Shown: positions 40,420-50,412, numbered from the stretch's first letter. The stretch is DNA of 64,000 bases from a beta proteobacterium AAP65 (GCA_001295865.1 LJHW01000018.1:1-64000), one strand, 5' to 3'. The notes: generated by a model from the sequence alone, not told the origin. Program-made: numbers and translations.

Positions 40420-41379
40420 ATGAGCTTCATTGCCGCCACCCCGGCCCCGGTGTGCATCGTTGGCGCCGGCGCCTTGGGCAGCCTGGTGGCCGCGCGCCTG
40501 GCCTTGGGCGGGCAGGCCGTGGTGCTGGTCGGCCGCGCAGCGCAGGTGCAGGCCCTGGCGGCCACCGGCCTGCAGCTGCACGACGCCAGCGGCACGCGCC
40601 ACGTGGCGCTGCCCGCCAGCACCGACATCGCCACCGTCGCGCAGGCCGGCCTGGTGCTGCTGTGCGTGAAATCGGCCGACACCGAAGCCGCCGCCCTGCA
40701 GATGGCACCGCACCTGCCGCCGGGTGTGCCCTTGCTCAGCCTGCAGAACGGCGTGGCCAACGGCCCGCTGCTGGTGCGCTTGCTGCAGCGGCCCGTGCTG
40801 GTGGGCGCGGCCTACATCGCCGCGGCGCAGCCGGCGCCAGGCCAGGTGCGGCACGCAGGCGGGCTGGGCATTGCCTTCGGCGCCCTGCCCGGCCCGCGAG
40901 GGGAGGTTTTCGATGCCGCCACGCTGGCGGCCGTGCAGCAGCGGCTGCAGGCCGGCGGCTTCGAGCTGCGGCCAAGTGAAGCGCCCTTGGCCGAGCTGTG
41001 GCGCAAGCTGGTGGTGAACTGCGCGGTCAACGCCATCTCGGCGCTGGCGCAGGCGCCCTATGGCCTGATGGCCGCCGTGGCGGCGGTGCGTGAGCTGCAG
41101 GCCGCCGTGGTGCAAGAGGCCGTGGCCGTGGCGCGCGCCGAGGGCCAGGCGCTCGATGCCAACGAGATGCTGGCCGCCGTGCAGGGCGTGATGCAGCGCA
41201 TGCCGGCGCAGCGTTCGTCCACCGCGCAAGACCTGGCGCGCGGCCGCCGCAGCGAGATCGAACAGCTCAATGGCGAGATCGTGCGGGCCGGTGCGCGCCA
41301 CGGCATCCACACGCCGGCGAACCAGGCGCTGCTGGCACTGGTGCAGCTGCAGGAAGCCGTGAACCTGGAGAGAACGTGA
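40420..41379 (+). CDS. Ketopantoate reductase family protein (PanE-like)
   Basis: 319 aa. The N-terminal Rossmann fold has VCIVGAGALGSLVAARLALGG, followed by LLCVKSADTEAAA and LSLQNGVANG, as in PanE/ApbA. The C-terminal helical domain has WRKLVVNCAVNAISALAQAP (Lys and Asn of the catalytic set) and QDLARGRRSEIEQLNGEIVR, the Ser/Glu substrate region. It reduces 2-dehydropantoate with NADPH in pantothenate synthesis, or a related 2-oxo acid; paralogues are common, so no symbol is assigned. Its stop overlaps the start of the GFA gene. Confidence 0.88.
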   Translation: MSFIAATPAPVCIVGAGALGSLVAARLALGGQAVVLVGRAAQVQALAATGLQLHDASGTRHVALPASTDIATVAQAGLVLLCVKSADTEAAALQMAPHLPPGVPLLSLQNGVANGPLLVRLLQRPVLVGAAYIAAAQPAPGQVRHAGGLGIAFGALPGPRGEVFDAATLAAVQQRLQAGGFELRPSEAPLAELWRKLVVNCAVNAISALAQAPYGLMAAVAAVRELQAAVVQEAVAVARAEGQALDANEMLAAVQGVMQRMPAQRSSTAQDLARGRRSEIEQLNGEIVRAGARHGIHTPANQALLALVQLQEAVNLERT

Positions 41380-41792
41380 TGCCCGACGACCCCACGAACG
41401 TCGCAGCCCCGCTGCACCACGGTGCCTGCCTCTGCGGCCAGGTGCGCTTCACCGTGCGCGGCGCGCTGGCCGCGCCCTGGGCTTGCCACTGCGTGCAGTG
41501 CCGCAAACAGAGCGGGCACTACTGGGCTTCTACCGAAGTGCCGCGCGAGCGCCTCACGCTGCAGGGCGAAGAGCACCTGCGCTGGTACCAGAGCTCGGCC
41601 AAGGTGCGCCGCGGCTTCTGCCAGCACTGCGGCAGCTTCCTGTTCTGGGACCCGCCGCACAAGGACTGGACCTCGGTGGCCATGGGCGCCTTCGACGGCC
41701 CCACGCAGACGCAGCTGGCGCGCCACATCTTCGTGGCCAGCCAGGGCGATTACTACACCCTGGCCGACGGCGTACCGCAGAACGAGGCCTGA
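41376..41792 (+). CDS. GFA-family zinc-binding protein
   Basis: 138 aa from GTG 41376 or 137 from ATG 41379, overlapping the PanE-like stop. Zinc ligands of the GFA (glutathione-dependent formaldehyde-activating) fold are present: GACLCGQVRF, ACHCVQCRKQSG and FCQHCGSFLFW. The family is named after Gfa, but most members have no proven activity on S-hydroxymethylglutathione. Co-expression with the reductase is likely. Confidence 0.88.
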   Translation: MMPDDPTNVAAPLHHGACLCGQVRFTVRGALAAPWACHCVQCRKQSGHYWASTEVPRERLTLQGEEHLRWYQSSAKVRRGFCQHCGSFLFWDPPHKDWTSVAMGAFDGPTQTQLARHIFVASQGDYYTLADGVPQNEA

Positions 41793-41794
41793 GC

Positions 41795-43978
41795 CTAGAG
41801 CTTCATCTCCAGGCTGGCGTTGTAGAAGCTGCGGCCCTGGCGCTCGGTGCGTGTGCTGTCGCCGCTGTTGAAGCTGGTGCGCGTGGCGGCGTCCAGCGGT
41901 GCGATGTTGTTGACGCCCAGGCGCAAGGACACCGTGCGGCTGAAGTTCCACAGCGCAAATGCGTCCACCGAACGCACCCGCGTCTGCTCCAGCGCCTGCA
42001 CGTCGGTCTGTTGCGTGCGGTAGCCGGGTGTGTAGGCCAGGCTGCTGCCCACGCTGAGCGGCAGCTTCGCGAAGCGGTAGTCGAAGCCCAGGTTGCCCGA
42101 CCAGGGCTGCTGGTTGTCGAGCCGGTTGTCGGGGCCGGCCACCGCGTCCACGCGCGAGCGGTAGTAGTTCAGCGAAGCGCGCAGGTTCAGCGCCGTCTTC
42201 GCATCGAAGAGGCTCGGCAGCAGTTCGCCGGCGCGGCCCTTGACCTCGAGCTCCAGGCCCGTGGTGCGCGCCTTGCTGAAGTTCACCGGCGTGGTCACGT
42301 AACGCGGCACGGTGGCCCAGGGCACCGTCTCCAGCGTGGTGATGTTGCGCACCAGGTCGGTGACGCTGCGGTGGAAGGCACCGACGCTGAACAGGCCGCC
42401 GCCAGCGAGGTATTTCTCGTAGGCGATGTCCAGGCCCGTGGCCAGCTCGGGTTTGAGCGTGGGGTTGCCGCGGCGGTCGGGCGAGGCGGGGGTGTTGGGG
42501 CGCGTGGTGTCGCTGAACAGGCCGCTGAGCGAAGGCCGCGCCACCAGGGTGTTCAGCTCGGGCGCCTTGTAGCTGCGCGTGAGGCTGGCGCGGATGATGT
42601 CGCGCGCTTTGGGGTCGAGCTTGTAGGTCAGGTGCCACAGCGGCGTGGTCACGCGGCTGACGTTGCGCACCGCCTCACCCGTGCCCTGGCTGCGCGTTTC
42701 GATGCGCTCGCTGCGCAGGCCCAGGTAGGTGGCCCACTGCGGCGAGATCTCCCACTCGTCCTGCACGAAAAAAGCCTGGCGCGAGATGCGCGCGCGGAAG
42801 GGCTGGCCCTCGAAGTCCACCAGCTGCGGCGCGCCGTTTTCGGTGATGGTGCGGGTCTCGTCGCGCTGGCGCCATTCCAGTTCCCAGCCGGCTGCCAGGG
42901 TGTGGTTGTCGCCGATGAACTGGCCGTACTTGCCGCCTTGCGTGAGGCTGCGGTCGCGGTTGTCGCCCACGGTGCGGCGCTGCGCGCTGGTGAGGCCGTC
43001 GAAGGTGTTCTTGCTGTGCTGCACGCCGGCCTTGAGCTCGATGCGCTGGCTTTCGCTGAAGCGGTTGTTCCACTGCAGGTTGCTGCGCAGGTTCTGCCAG
43101 GTGCCTTCGAAGAAGTTGTCGGCGTCCAGGCTGGGCTGGCCCAGCAGCACCTGGTTGGTGTAGCTCTGGCGGTTGTTCCACTCACCGCGCTGCGCGAAGA
43201 ACTGCGCCGAGGCCGACTCGTCGTCGCTGATCTTCCAGTTGATGCGTGGCGAGGTGTTGATGCCCTTGCCCCAGCTGTCGTTGCGGCTTTGCTGCACGGC
43301 GGCCGAGGGCTGGCCGTTGCTGCCCGAGGTCTGCCGTTCGATCTGGCTGCGGTTGACGGCGCGCCACTGGAACAGCGAAACCGGCAGCGAGAGCGAGAGT
43401 CCGCCCTGGCGCTCGCCGTAAGTGAACGATGCCGAGGGTGTCGGCCGCACGGCGTTGTAGGCCATGGCCAGGCGCAGGTCGCGCTGCGAGACCCGGGGCG
43501 CTTCTTTCAGGATGATGTTGATGGCGCCGGCCACGGCCTGCGCGCTCTGGTCGGCGGTGGGGCCGCGCGTGATCTCGATGCGCTCGATCTGGTTGGGGTT
43601 GAGCTGGTCGAACTGGAAACCGGGCGGCGCCGGGTCGCCGTTGATGAGGACGAGCGTGTAGCCCGAGCCCAGGCCGCGCATGCGCGGTGCGCCGCCCTGG
43701 ATGTTCACGCCGGGCAGGCGCTTGAGCACGTCGGCCACGCTGGTGTCGCCGTACTTGTCGATCTCTTCGCGGCCGTAGACCTGCTTGGCCACCGGCGCGC
43801 GGCGGCGCAGGTCGGTGTCGGTCTGCGGGCGGGCGGTGATCTCGATGCGCTCGATGCGCGCACCCGGGCGCGGCGCCGGGGTGTCGTCGGCGCCGGGCGC
43901 GCCACCGGGGGCGCCTTGCGCGGCTGCCAGCCCCGCGACGAGGCTGAGGCAGGCGGCGGTGATCGGGGCGATTTTCAA
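41795..43978 (-). CDS. TonB-dependent outer-membrane receptor
   Basis: 727 aa from TTG 43978, supported by GGAG 5 bases upstream and by a good signal peptide directly after it (MKIAPITAACLSLVAGLAAA). The plug domain has VYGREEIDKYGDTSVADVLK, RLPGVNIQGG, MRGLGSGYTLVLINGD and IERIEITRGPTADQSAQAVAG. The barrel is rich in alternating strands with aromatic girdles and ends in SLEMKL. It should import a siderophore or other scarce ligand using TonB energy. The substrate cannot be told, and no siderophore or metal genes are adjacent. Confidence 0.92.
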   Translation of the reverse strand: MKIAPITAACLSLVAGLAAAQGAPGGAPGADDTPAPRPGARIERIEITARPQTDTDLRRRAPVAKQVYGREEIDKYGDTSVADVLKRLPGVNIQGGAPRMRGLGSGYTLVLINGDPAPPGFQFDQLNPNQIERIEITRGPTADQSAQAVAGAINIILKEAPRVSQRDLRLAMAYNAVRPTPSASFTYGERQGGLSLSLPVSLFQWRAVNRSQIERQTSGSNGQPSAAVQQSRNDSWGKGINTSPRINWKISDDESASAQFFAQRGEWNNRQSYTNQVLLGQPSLDADNFFEGTWQNLRSNLQWNNRFSESQRIELKAGVQHSKNTFDGLTSAQRRTVGDNRDRSLTQGGKYGQFIGDNHTLAAGWELEWRQRDETRTITENGAPQLVDFEGQPFRARISRQAFFVQDEWEISPQWATYLGLRSERIETRSQGTGEAVRNVSRVTTPLWHLTYKLDPKARDIIRASLTRSYKAPELNTLVARPSLSGLFSDTTRPNTPASPDRRGNPTLKPELATGLDIAYEKYLAGGGLFSVGAFHRSVTDLVRNITTLETVPWATVPRYVTTPVNFSKARTTGLELEVKGRAGELLPSLFDAKTALNLRASLNYYRSRVDAVAGPDNRLDNQQPWSGNLGFDYRFAKLPLSVGSSLAYTPGYRTQQTDVQALEQTRVRSVDAFALWNFSRTVSLRLGVNNIAPLDAATRTSFNSGDSTRTERQGRSFYNASLEMKL

Positions 43979-44143
43979 GGGGGCTCCAGGGCGAAGGGGG
44001 CGGGGGGTTGGGGTATCGGGTGTGGCCTGGACGCTAAGGCCGGGCCCCCGCCTCCACCACCGGGCTGCGACGAAACGACGGATGTTGGCGCCGACTGGCT
44101 ACCATCAGGCGCCGAGCCAACCCCGTGCGCGTGAGGGCTGACC

Positions 44144-44458
44144 ATGAATGAACTGCTCGCGGCCTACCGTGCCGTCTCGAACAACTGGGCCCAGATCCAG
44201 GGCAGCCGCCTGTGTGGCTGTTGCAGCTGCGTGCAGATGTTCCCTGCCGACGAGATCGTCGCGTGGACGGGCCTGGACATGCACAACGTCGACGACCCGA
44301 AGGCCATCGACAACCAGACCGCGCTGTGCCCGCGCTGCGGCAGCGAGGCCGTGATCGGCGACAAGTCGGGCTACCCCATCAACGCGCAGTTCCTCGGCCG
44401 CATGAACGAGGCCTGGTTCCAGCGCACCATCATCCGCAAGCCCACGCCGAAGAAGTAG
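44144..44458 (+). CDS. Small cysteine-rich protein, zinc-ribbon-like
   Basis: 104 aa. Cysteines cluster at 24-29 (LCGCCSCVQMF) and at about 62-65 (LCPRCGSEAVIGD), a likely zinc ribbon. In between are FPADEIVAWTGLD and DNQTALCPRC, and the end is basic (RKPTPKK). Similar short proteins in other bacteria are uncharacterised. ATG 44144 is used; no strong ribosome site was seen. It is convergent with the DAHP synthase gene, 6 bases apart. Confidence 0.72.
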   Translation: MNELLAAYRAVSNNWAQIQGSRLCGCCSCVQMFPADEIVAWTGLDMHNVDDPKAIDNQTALCPRCGSEAVIGDKSGYPINAQFLGRMNEAWFQRTIIRKPTPKK

Positions 44459-44464
44459 CCCGCT

Positions 44465-45547
44465 TCAGCGGCTGCGCCGCGTGCGCACCGCGCCGGCCAG
44501 CTGCTGCAGCAGCGCCGCGGTGTCGTCCCAGCCGATGCAGGCGTCGGTGATGGACACGCCCTCGCGCAGCGGCTGGCCCGGGCGCAGGGCCTGCTGGCCC
44601 TCGTGGAGGTGGCTTTCGATCATCACGCCGCTGATGCGCCCTTCGCCCGCGGCGATGCGCTGGGCGATGTCTGACGTGATGTCGATCTGGCGCCGGTGCT
44701 GCTTCTCGCTGTTGCCGTGCGAGACGTCCACCATCACGTGCCCGCGCAGGCCGGCGCCCTGCAGGCTGTCGCAGGCCGCCGCCACCGAAGCGGTGTCGTA
44801 GTTCGGGCGTTTGCCACCGCGCAGGATGACGTGGCAGTCGGCGTTGCCGCGGGTCTCGAAGATGGCGGCCTGGCCCATCTTCGTCATGCCCATGAAGGCG
44901 TGCGGCGCGGCGGCAGCCACGATGGCGTCCACCGCCACCTTCACGCCGCCGTCGGTGCCGTTCTTGAAGCCCACCGGGCAGCTCAGGCCCGAGGCCAGCT
45001 GGCGGTGGCTCTGGCTCTCGGTGGTGCGCGCGCCGATGGCGCCCCAGGCCACGAGGTCGCTGATGAACTGCGGGCTCAGCAGGTCGAGGAACTCGGTGCC
45101 CACGGGCAGGCCGCGCTCGACGATGGCCAGCAACAGCCGGCGCGCGCGTTCCAGGCCTTCGTTGATGGCGAAGCTGCCGTCGAGGTGGGGGTCGTTGATG
45201 TAGCCCTTCCAGCCCACCGTGGTGCGGGGTTTTTCGAAGTAGGTGCGCATCACCACCAGCAGCGCGTCGGCCAGCGGCGCGGCGGCGGCCTGCAGGCGTT
45301 CGGCATAGGTCATGGCCTGGCCATGGTCGTGGATGGAGCAAGGGCCGACGACCACGAGCAGGCGGTCGTCGTGGCCGGCCAGCACGCGCGCGATCTCGGC
45401 GCGGTGGCGTTCCACCTGCGTGAGCGTGGTGTCGCTGGCGGGCAGCTTCTCCAGCAGCAGCGCCGGGGTGATGAGGGGGCGCACGGCGTTGATGCGGGTG
45501 TCGTCGGTGCGCGTGCTGTCGCGGGTGGTTTCACGGTGAGGGCTCAT
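44465..45547 (-). CDS. 3-deoxy-7-phosphoheptulonate (DAHP) synthase, type I (AroF/G/H)
   Basis: 360 aa. All family blocks are present: VVVGPCSIHD, FEKPRTTVGWKGYINDP, GTEFLD, GAIGARTTESQSHR, GFKNGTDGG, MGMTKMGQ, HVILRGGK and DVSHGNSEKQHRRQ. It condenses phosphoenolpyruvate and erythrose-4-phosphate, the first step of the shikimate pathway. The sequence does not tell me which aromatic amino acid regulates it, so I give no isoenzyme symbol. The gene is divergent from bioA across 95 bases. Confidence 0.95.
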   Translation of the reverse strand: MSPHRETTRDSTRTDDTRINAVRPLITPALLLEKLPASDTTLTQVERHRAEIARVLAGHDDRLLVVVGPCSIHDHGQAMTYAERLQAAAAPLADALLVVMRTYFEKPRTTVGWKGYINDPHLDGSFAINEGLERARRLLLAIVERGLPVGTEFLDLLSPQFISDLVAWGAIGARTTESQSHRQLASGLSCPVGFKNGTDGGVKVAVDAIVAAAAPHAFMGMTKMGQAAIFETRGNADCHVILRGGKRPNYDTASVAAACDSLQGAGLRGHVMVDVSHGNSEKQHRRQIDITSDIAQRIAAGEGRISGVMIESHLHEGQQALRPGQPLREGVSITDACIGWDDTAALLQQLAGAVRTRRSR

Positions 45548-45642
45548 GCCGCAATTGTGGCCAAGGCGGCGCCGCCAGCGGCGCGGTTGCACAATCGCGC
45601 CCCGCCCAGGCCGCCTCCGCGCCCGGCCACAGAACCCGCCCC

Positions 45643-47025
45643 ATGAGCTTGAACGACGACTGGCGCCAACGCAGCTTGGCTGCGGTGTGGCACCCCTGCA
45701 CGCAGATGCGCCTGCACGCGCCTGATGGCGCGGCGCAGCCGCTGCTGCCCATTGCGCGCGCCGAAGGCGTGTGGCTGCACGATGCCGACGGCCAGCCTTA
45801 CCTCGACGCCATCAGCAGCTGGTGGGTCAACCTCTTCGGCCACAACCACCCGCACATCCGCGCCGCGCTGGTCGACCAGCTGCAGCGGCTCGACCACGTG
45901 ATGCTCGCCGGCTTCACGCACGCGCCGGTGGTGGAGCTCAGCGAAAAGCTCGCGGCGCTCACGGGCTTGGGCCACGCCTTTTATGGCAGCGACGGCGCCT
46001 CGGCCACCGAGATCGCGCTGAAGATGAGCGCGCATTTCTGGCGCAACGCGGGGCGGCCGCGCAAGAGCCGTTTTGTCGGCGTGGCCGGTGGTTACCACGG
46101 CGAAACCGTGGGCGCGCTGGCCGTCACCGACATCGCGCTCTTCCGCGAAGCCTACGCGCCGCTGCTGCGCCTGGCGGCCACCGTGCCCAGCCCCGATGCA
46201 CGCGGCGCAGCGCCCGGCGAAGACGCACAGGCCGTGGCCGAACGCGCGGCGCAGGCGCTGGAGCACTGGCTGGCCGAACACCACGAAGACACGGCCGCGG
46301 TGATCGCCGAGCCCCTGGTGCAGTGCGCCAGCGGCATGGCCATGCACCACAAGCACTACCTGCAGCGCCTGCGCGCGCTGTGCACACGCTTCGGCGTGCA
46401 CCTGGTGCTGGACGAGATTGCGGTGGGCTTCGGCCGCACCGGCACGATGTTCGCGCACCAGCAGGCCGGCATCCGCCCCGACTTCCTGTGCCTGAGCAAG
46501 GGCCTGACGGGCGGCACCATGGCGCTGTCGGCGGTGCTGTGCACCGATGCCGTCTACGCGGCCTTCTACGATGACGAGGTCGCGCGCGGCTTCCTGCATT
46601 CGCACAGCTACACCGGCAACCCGCTGGCCTGCCGCGCGGCGCTGGCGACGCTGGAGCTCTTTGAGCAGACCGACGCGATCAACACCAACCGCACCACCGC
46701 GGCGCGTCTGGCGGCGCAGTTCGAAGCGCTGAGCACCCACCCGCGCGTGCGCCACGCGCGCCAGTGCGGGCTGATCTTCGCGTGGGACGTGCCCAACCAC
46801 CTGCCCGATTTCGCCCGCCGTTACGCGCGCCACGCACTGGCGCAGGGCGTAGTGCTGCGGCCCATCGGCCACACGATTTACGCGATGCCGCCCTACGTCA
46901 TCAACGAGGCCGAAGGTGAGCACCTGGCGCGCAGCGCGCTGGCCGCGCTGCAGGCCACGCTCAACGATGAACCTGCGGCCCCGACGGCCGCTTTGTCCCA
47001 GGGTGAGATCCGCGATGGCGTCTGA
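45643..47025 (+). CDS. bioA: Adenosylmethionine-8-amino-7-oxononanoate aminotransferase
   Basis: 460 aa. This class III aminotransferase has the BioA signatures WHPCTQM near the N-terminus, ISSWWVNLFGHNHPHI, GFTHAP, SDGASATEIALKM, DEIAVGFGRTG and the PLP lysine in LCLSKGLTGG. It makes 7,8-diaminononanoate (DAPA) in biotin synthesis. The last codons overlap bioD by 11 bases. Upstream, ATTGTG (45554-45559) and CACAAT (45590-45595) are an inverted pair in the aroG-type/bioA gap, but they do not match the BirA operator as I know it. Confidence 0.95.
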   Translation: MSLNDDWRQRSLAAVWHPCTQMRLHAPDGAAQPLLPIARAEGVWLHDADGQPYLDAISSWWVNLFGHNHPHIRAALVDQLQRLDHVMLAGFTHAPVVELSEKLAALTGLGHAFYGSDGASATEIALKMSAHFWRNAGRPRKSRFVGVAGGYHGETVGALAVTDIALFREAYAPLLRLAATVPSPDARGAAPGEDAQAVAERAAQALEHWLAEHHEDTAAVIAEPLVQCASGMAMHHKHYLQRLRALCTRFGVHLVLDEIAVGFGRTGTMFAHQQAGIRPDFLCLSKGLTGGTMALSAVLCTDAVYAAFYDDEVARGFLHSHSYTGNPLACRAALATLELFEQTDAINTNRTTAARLAAQFEALSTHPRVRHARQCGLIFAWDVPNHLPDFARRYARHALAQGVVLRPIGHTIYAMPPYVINEAEGEHLARSALAALQATLNDEPAAPTAALSQGEIRDGV

Positions 47026-47707
47026 TCTGCAAGCGGCTTGCCGCAGCCTCTTCATCACCGGCACCGATACCGGTGTCGGCAAGACCCACGCCAGCGCGGT
47101 GCTGCTGCACACGCTGGCGCGCCGCCACGCCCGCGTGGTGGGCATGAAACCCGTGGCCGCGGGCCTGGTGCCACACGAAGGCCGCTGGGTCAGCGAAGAC
47201 GCGATGGCGCTGCGCGCCGCCAGCAGCGTGGCCGTGCCCGACGATCTCGACAACCCCGTGCAGCTGCCCGACCCGCTCTCGCCCCACCTGGCCGCCGAAC
47301 GCGCCGGGCGCCGCGTGAGCGTGGCCGAGCTGCAGGCGGCGCACACCGCGCTCTGCACGTTGGCCGACGTGGTGCTGGTCGAAGGCGCCGGCGGCTGGCG
47401 TGTGCCGCTGAACGAAACGGAATACCTCAGCGATCTCGCGCGCGCCCTGCAGGCCCCTGTGGTGCTGGTGGTGGGCTTGCGCCTGGGCTGCCTGAACCAC
47501 GCGCTGCTCAGCGCCGAGGCCATCCGCGCCGATGGCTTGCAGCTCGCCGGCTGGGTGGCCAACCGCATCGACCCCGACATGGCCTGCGCCGACGAGAACA
47601 TCGCCACGCTGCAGGCCCGCCTGGGTGCGCCGTTGCTGGGCGTGCTGCCCTGGCAGCCCGTGCCTGATGCACGGCAGTTGGAGCTCGCCCTGCCGGCGGG
47701 TTTCTAG
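47015..47707 (+). CDS. bioD: Dethiobiotin synthetase
   Basis: 230 aa from ATG 47015 inside the end of bioA, with GGTGAG upstream. The P-loop is GTDTGVGKTHAS; MKPVAAG and VEGAGGWRVPL are the substrate and Walker B-like segments; VVGLRLGCLNHALL and GWVANRIDP complete the family pattern. It closes the ureido ring using ATP and CO2. bioF and bioB are not visible in the window. Confidence 0.94.
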   Translation: MASDLQAACRSLFITGTDTGVGKTHASAVLLHTLARRHARVVGMKPVAAGLVPHEGRWVSEDAMALRAASSVAVPDDLDNPVQLPDPLSPHLAAERAGRRVSVAELQAAHTALCTLADVVLVEGAGGWRVPLNETEYLSDLARALQAPVVLVVGLRLGCLNHALLSAEAIRADGLQLAGWVANRIDPDMACADENIATLQARLGAPLLGVLPWQPVPDARQLELALPAGF

Positions 47708-47721
47708 TCCGCGCGCTGGCT

Positions 47722-49698
47722 TCAGGCCAGGGCCGGTAGCTTGAACACCGACACCGCCTGCGCCAGACGCTCGGCCTGCTGGCGCATGGTGCCCGAGGCC
47801 GCGGCCGTCTGCTCCACCAGCGCGGCGTTCTGCTGCGTCATGCGGTCGAGGTCCTGGATGGCCTTGCCCACCTGGTCGATGCCCAGCGCCTGCTCGCGCG
47901 CGCCGGTCGCGATGTTGCGCAGCAGTTCGCCCACCTGCGCCGTGCTGTCGACGATGTTGTGCATGGTGCGGCCGGCATCGTTGACGATGCGCGTGCCGTT
48001 TTCCACCCGCTCACCGCTGGCCTGGATCAGCTGCTTGATCTCGCGCGCCGCCTCGGCGCTGCGCTGAGCGAGGCTGCGCACCTCACCGGCCACCACCGCA
48101 AAACCTCGGCCCTGCTCGCCGGCCCGCGCGGCTTCCACCGCGGCGTTCAAGGCCAGGATGTTGGTCTGGAAGGCGATGCCGTCGATGGTGCCGATGATCT
48201 CGCCGATGCGCTGGCTGGAGCCCTGGATGTCGCCCATCGTGCCAACCACGTTGCCGATGACACGGCCGCCTTCGTTGGCGAGGTCGACGTTGTGCTGCGC
48301 CACGCTGGCGGCCTGGGCCGCGCCGTCGGTGGTGGCGGCCACGGTGGTGCCGATCTGCTCCATCGCCGAAGCCGTTTCTTCGAGGTTCGCAGCAGCCTGT
48401 TCGGTGCGCGTGGAGAGGTCGAGGCTGCCCGCGGCCACCTCGGCGGCCGAGTTGCCGATGGCATCGGCCGCACGCCGCACCTCGGCCACGGTCTGGTGCA
48501 GCGAATCCTGCATGTGGCCCAGCGCGCCGATGAGCTGCGCAATCTCGTCGCTGCCCTTGGGCTGGAGCTTGCCGGTGAGGTCCCCCGCGGCCATGGCCTG
48601 CATGCGTAGCAGCAGCACATCGATGCCCGAGCGCATCACGCGGTAGAAGCAGTAGAAGAAGTACAGCCCCGCCAGCAGCAGCGCCGTGACCACGGCCGCG
48701 CCCGCCACCGCGCGGCTGACGAGCCGCTGCTCGCGCGCTGCCAGCAGCGTGTCGAGCTGTTTCGCGGTCTGGCTCTGCAGTTCGCCCAGCGCGGCGATGG
48801 CCGCGGTGGCCTGCTTCACGGCTTCGGCCGCGCTGCCGGGTTCGCCGGCGCTGGTCAGCAGGCCCTGGTAACGCTGCACGAAGGCCTGGGCCTGGTCGAG
48901 CTGGCGCGTCATTGCCGCGGTGTCGAGCTCGCTGTTGAAGGTCTTGGCCTGGTCGAAGTTGCCGGCCAGGCGTTCCAGCGCGGCGGCGTCCAGCGCCAGG
49001 CGGCCTGCGGCCTGCACCAGCGTGCCTTCGCTGGGATTGCCGATGTGCGTGGCCACCGCGGCGCGGGTCAGGCCCATGTTCTCCATCAGCATGGGCAGGT
49101 TCACGGTGCTGGCGAGCATGAGGTAGTAGCTGTCGCCCTCGGGGTCGAGTGCCAGGCCGCTGCCATCCACGGTGTAGCTGATCAGCTCGGCCAGGGCGTT
49201 GCTCATCGCCACATAGGGCTTGCGCACCTCGGCCGAGGCCAGGCCCTCGCTGGGGCGGGCGGCGTCGCGGCGGGCTTCTTCGATGCGTTGCCACACGGCG
49301 CGGGTGTCGATGCTGAAACCCTCCATCAGCGGGCGGCCGTCTTTCATCAGCGTGTCCAGCGTGCGCGCAAACCGCGCTTCGAGCTCGGGCAGGTCGGGCC
49401 GTGGCAGGCCGTTGGCGCGGTCGACGACGCCGCGGCGCAGCAGCTGCGTGGCGTCCAGCGCCGGCATCACCAGCTGGATGGCGGTCACGCCATGGCGTTC
49501 GGCGCGCGTCACTTGCCAGGCGGTCTGGCGGTCGCTGATCAGCACGGCCATGGTGGCCAGCATGGGCAACACCAGGAAGGCGAGGATGACGGCGGCCTTG
49601 GCCGGAAAACGCATGCGCCGGAACCAGCGCACGCCAGGTTGGGCCCAGGCGGGTGAACGTCCGTTGGTGGTGCCATGGGCGCGGTTGTCGAAGGTCAT
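47722..49698 (-). CDS. Methyl-accepting chemotaxis protein
   Basis: 658 aa from ATG 49698, chosen for GGAG 4 bases upstream. TM1 is at about residues 32-52 ([20 protein letters not shown]), followed by a large helical periplasmic sensor domain of about 270 residues, TM2 near residues 325-345 ([18 protein letters not shown]), HAMP and the signalling domain. The conserved hairpin is intact ([30 protein letters not shown] in outline). There is no C-terminal NWETF-type CheR pentapeptide (it ends VFKLPALA). No che genes are adjacent. Confidence 0.93.
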   Translation of the reverse strand: MTFDNRAHGTTNGRSPAWAQPGVRWFRRMRFPAKAAVILAFLVLPMLATMAVLISDRQTAWQVTRAERHGVTAIQLVMPALDATQLLRRGVVDRANGLPRPDLPELEARFARTLDTLMKDGRPLMEGFSIDTRAVWQRIEEARRDAARPSEGLASAEVRKPYVAMSNALAELISYTVDGSGLALDPEGDSYYLMLASTVNLPMLMENMGLTRAAVATHIGNPSEGTLVQAAGRLALDAAALERLAGNFDQAKTFNSELDTAAMTRQLDQAQAFVQRYQGLLTSAGEPGSAAEAVKQATAAIAALGELQSQTAKQLDTLLAAREQRLVSRAVAGAAVVTALLLAGLYFFYCFYRVMRSGIDVLLLRMQAMAAGDLTGKLQPKGSDEIAQLIGALGHMQDSLHQTVAEVRRAADAIGNSAAEVAAGSLDLSTRTEQAAANLEETASAMEQIGTTVAATTDGAAQAASVAQHNVDLANEGGRVIGNVVGTMGDIQGSSQRIGEIIGTIDGIAFQTNILALNAAVEAARAGEQGRGFAVVAGEVRSLAQRSAEAAREIKQLIQASGERVENGTRIVNDAGRTMHNIVDSTAQVGELLRNIATGAREQALGIDQVGKAIQDLDRMTQQNAALVEQTAAASGTMRQQAERLAQAVSVFKLPALA

Positions 49699-49814
49699 GG
49701 GGCTCCTGCTCCAGCTGCTGTCGGTGTTCAATGCAAGCGCAATCGATGGCGATGTCGATCACAAATGCGCCTCAGGGCTTTTCGGCGGGGTGTTGGCCGA
49801 CTTGAGGCGTGGAA

Positions 49815-49868
49815 TTGAGGCCCCAACAGACCCGCCTAGAATCCGGCGCCCCTGCCTTTTCGGGCAGG
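49815..49868 (+). promoter_or_regulatory. Promoter and leader hairpin of the HU/H1-like gene
   Basis: TTGAGG (49815-49820) and TAGAAT (49837-49842) are 16 bases apart, a good sigma-70 promoter. In the leader CCTGCC (49851-49856) pairs with GGCAGG (49863-49868) around a TTTTCG loop. The hairpin ends 28 bases before the start codon and could stabilise the mRNA. Confidence 0.55.
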
Positions 49869-49896
49869 ACGTTCTTTCACTTTGGAAATACCGCCC

Positions 49897-50361
49897 ATGG
49901 CAACCAAGAAGACCGCTCCCCAAGCCGCCCCCAAGGCCGCTGCCAAGCCCGCCGCGAAGCCTGCTGCCAAGAAGGCCGCTGCTGCGCCCGCCAAGGCCGT
50001 GAAGGCCGTGAAGGCCGCCGCCCCGGCCAAGCCCGTGGCAGCCCCCAAGCCCATCAAGACCGCGCTGAACAAGACCGGCCTCGTGGCGCACCTGGCCGAG
50101 CAGACCGGTGCCGAGCCCAAGGTCGTGAAGGCCGTCGTGGCCGCGCTGGAAAGCACCGTGCTGATGTCGGTGCACAAGAAGGGCCTGGGCGAGTTCACGA
50201 TGCCCGGCCTGTTCAAGGTCAGCGTCGTCAATGTGCCGGCCAAGAAGAAGCGCACCGGCATCGACCCCTTCACCAAGCAAGAGCGTGTGTTTGCCGCCAA
50301 GCCTGCCACCGTGAAGATCAAGGTGCGCGCGCTGAAGAAGCTGAAGGACGCCGCGCTCTGA
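49897..50361 (+). CDS. HU-family DNA-binding protein with histone-H1-like Lys/Ala/Pro tail
   Basis: 154 aa from ATG 49897. Residues 1 to about 52 are an N-terminal tail of Lys, Ala and Pro (AAPKAAAKPAAKPAAKKAAA in part), like eukaryotic H1. An HU-like domain follows: LNKTGLVAHLAEQTGAEPKV, VKAVVAALESTV, KGLGEFTMPGLFKVSV and KRTGIDPFTKQ. It lacks the usual GRNPxTG of HU, having TGIDPFTKQ instead. These chimeric nucleoid proteins are common in Burkholderiales and bind DNA without clear specificity. It has its own promoter and a strong terminator, so it is monocistronic. Confidence 0.9.
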   Translation: MATKKTAPQAAPKAAAKPAAKPAAKKAAAAPAKAVKAVKAAAPAKPVAAPKPIKTALNKTGLVAHLAEQTGAEPKVVKAVVAALESTVLMSVHKKGLGEFTMPGLFKVSVVNVPAKKKRTGIDPFTKQERVFAAKPATVKIKVRALKKLKDAAL

Positions 50362-50412
50362 TGCGCGCAGGCGCCGCCCGGTGCGGCGCACGCTCTCGCA
50401 TGCGAGACACCC

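Noticed and set aside
45554-45595. ATTGTG-N30-CACAAT inverted pair before bioA, considered as a BirA operator
   Set aside because: It does not fit the known biotin operator (TTGTAAACC-type arms with about 15 bases between), and a 6-bp match this far apart can arise by chance.
46961-47500. Minus-strand frame inside bioD
   Set aside because: Composition is His/Gln/Arg-biased; bioD is certain from its P-loop and family motifs.
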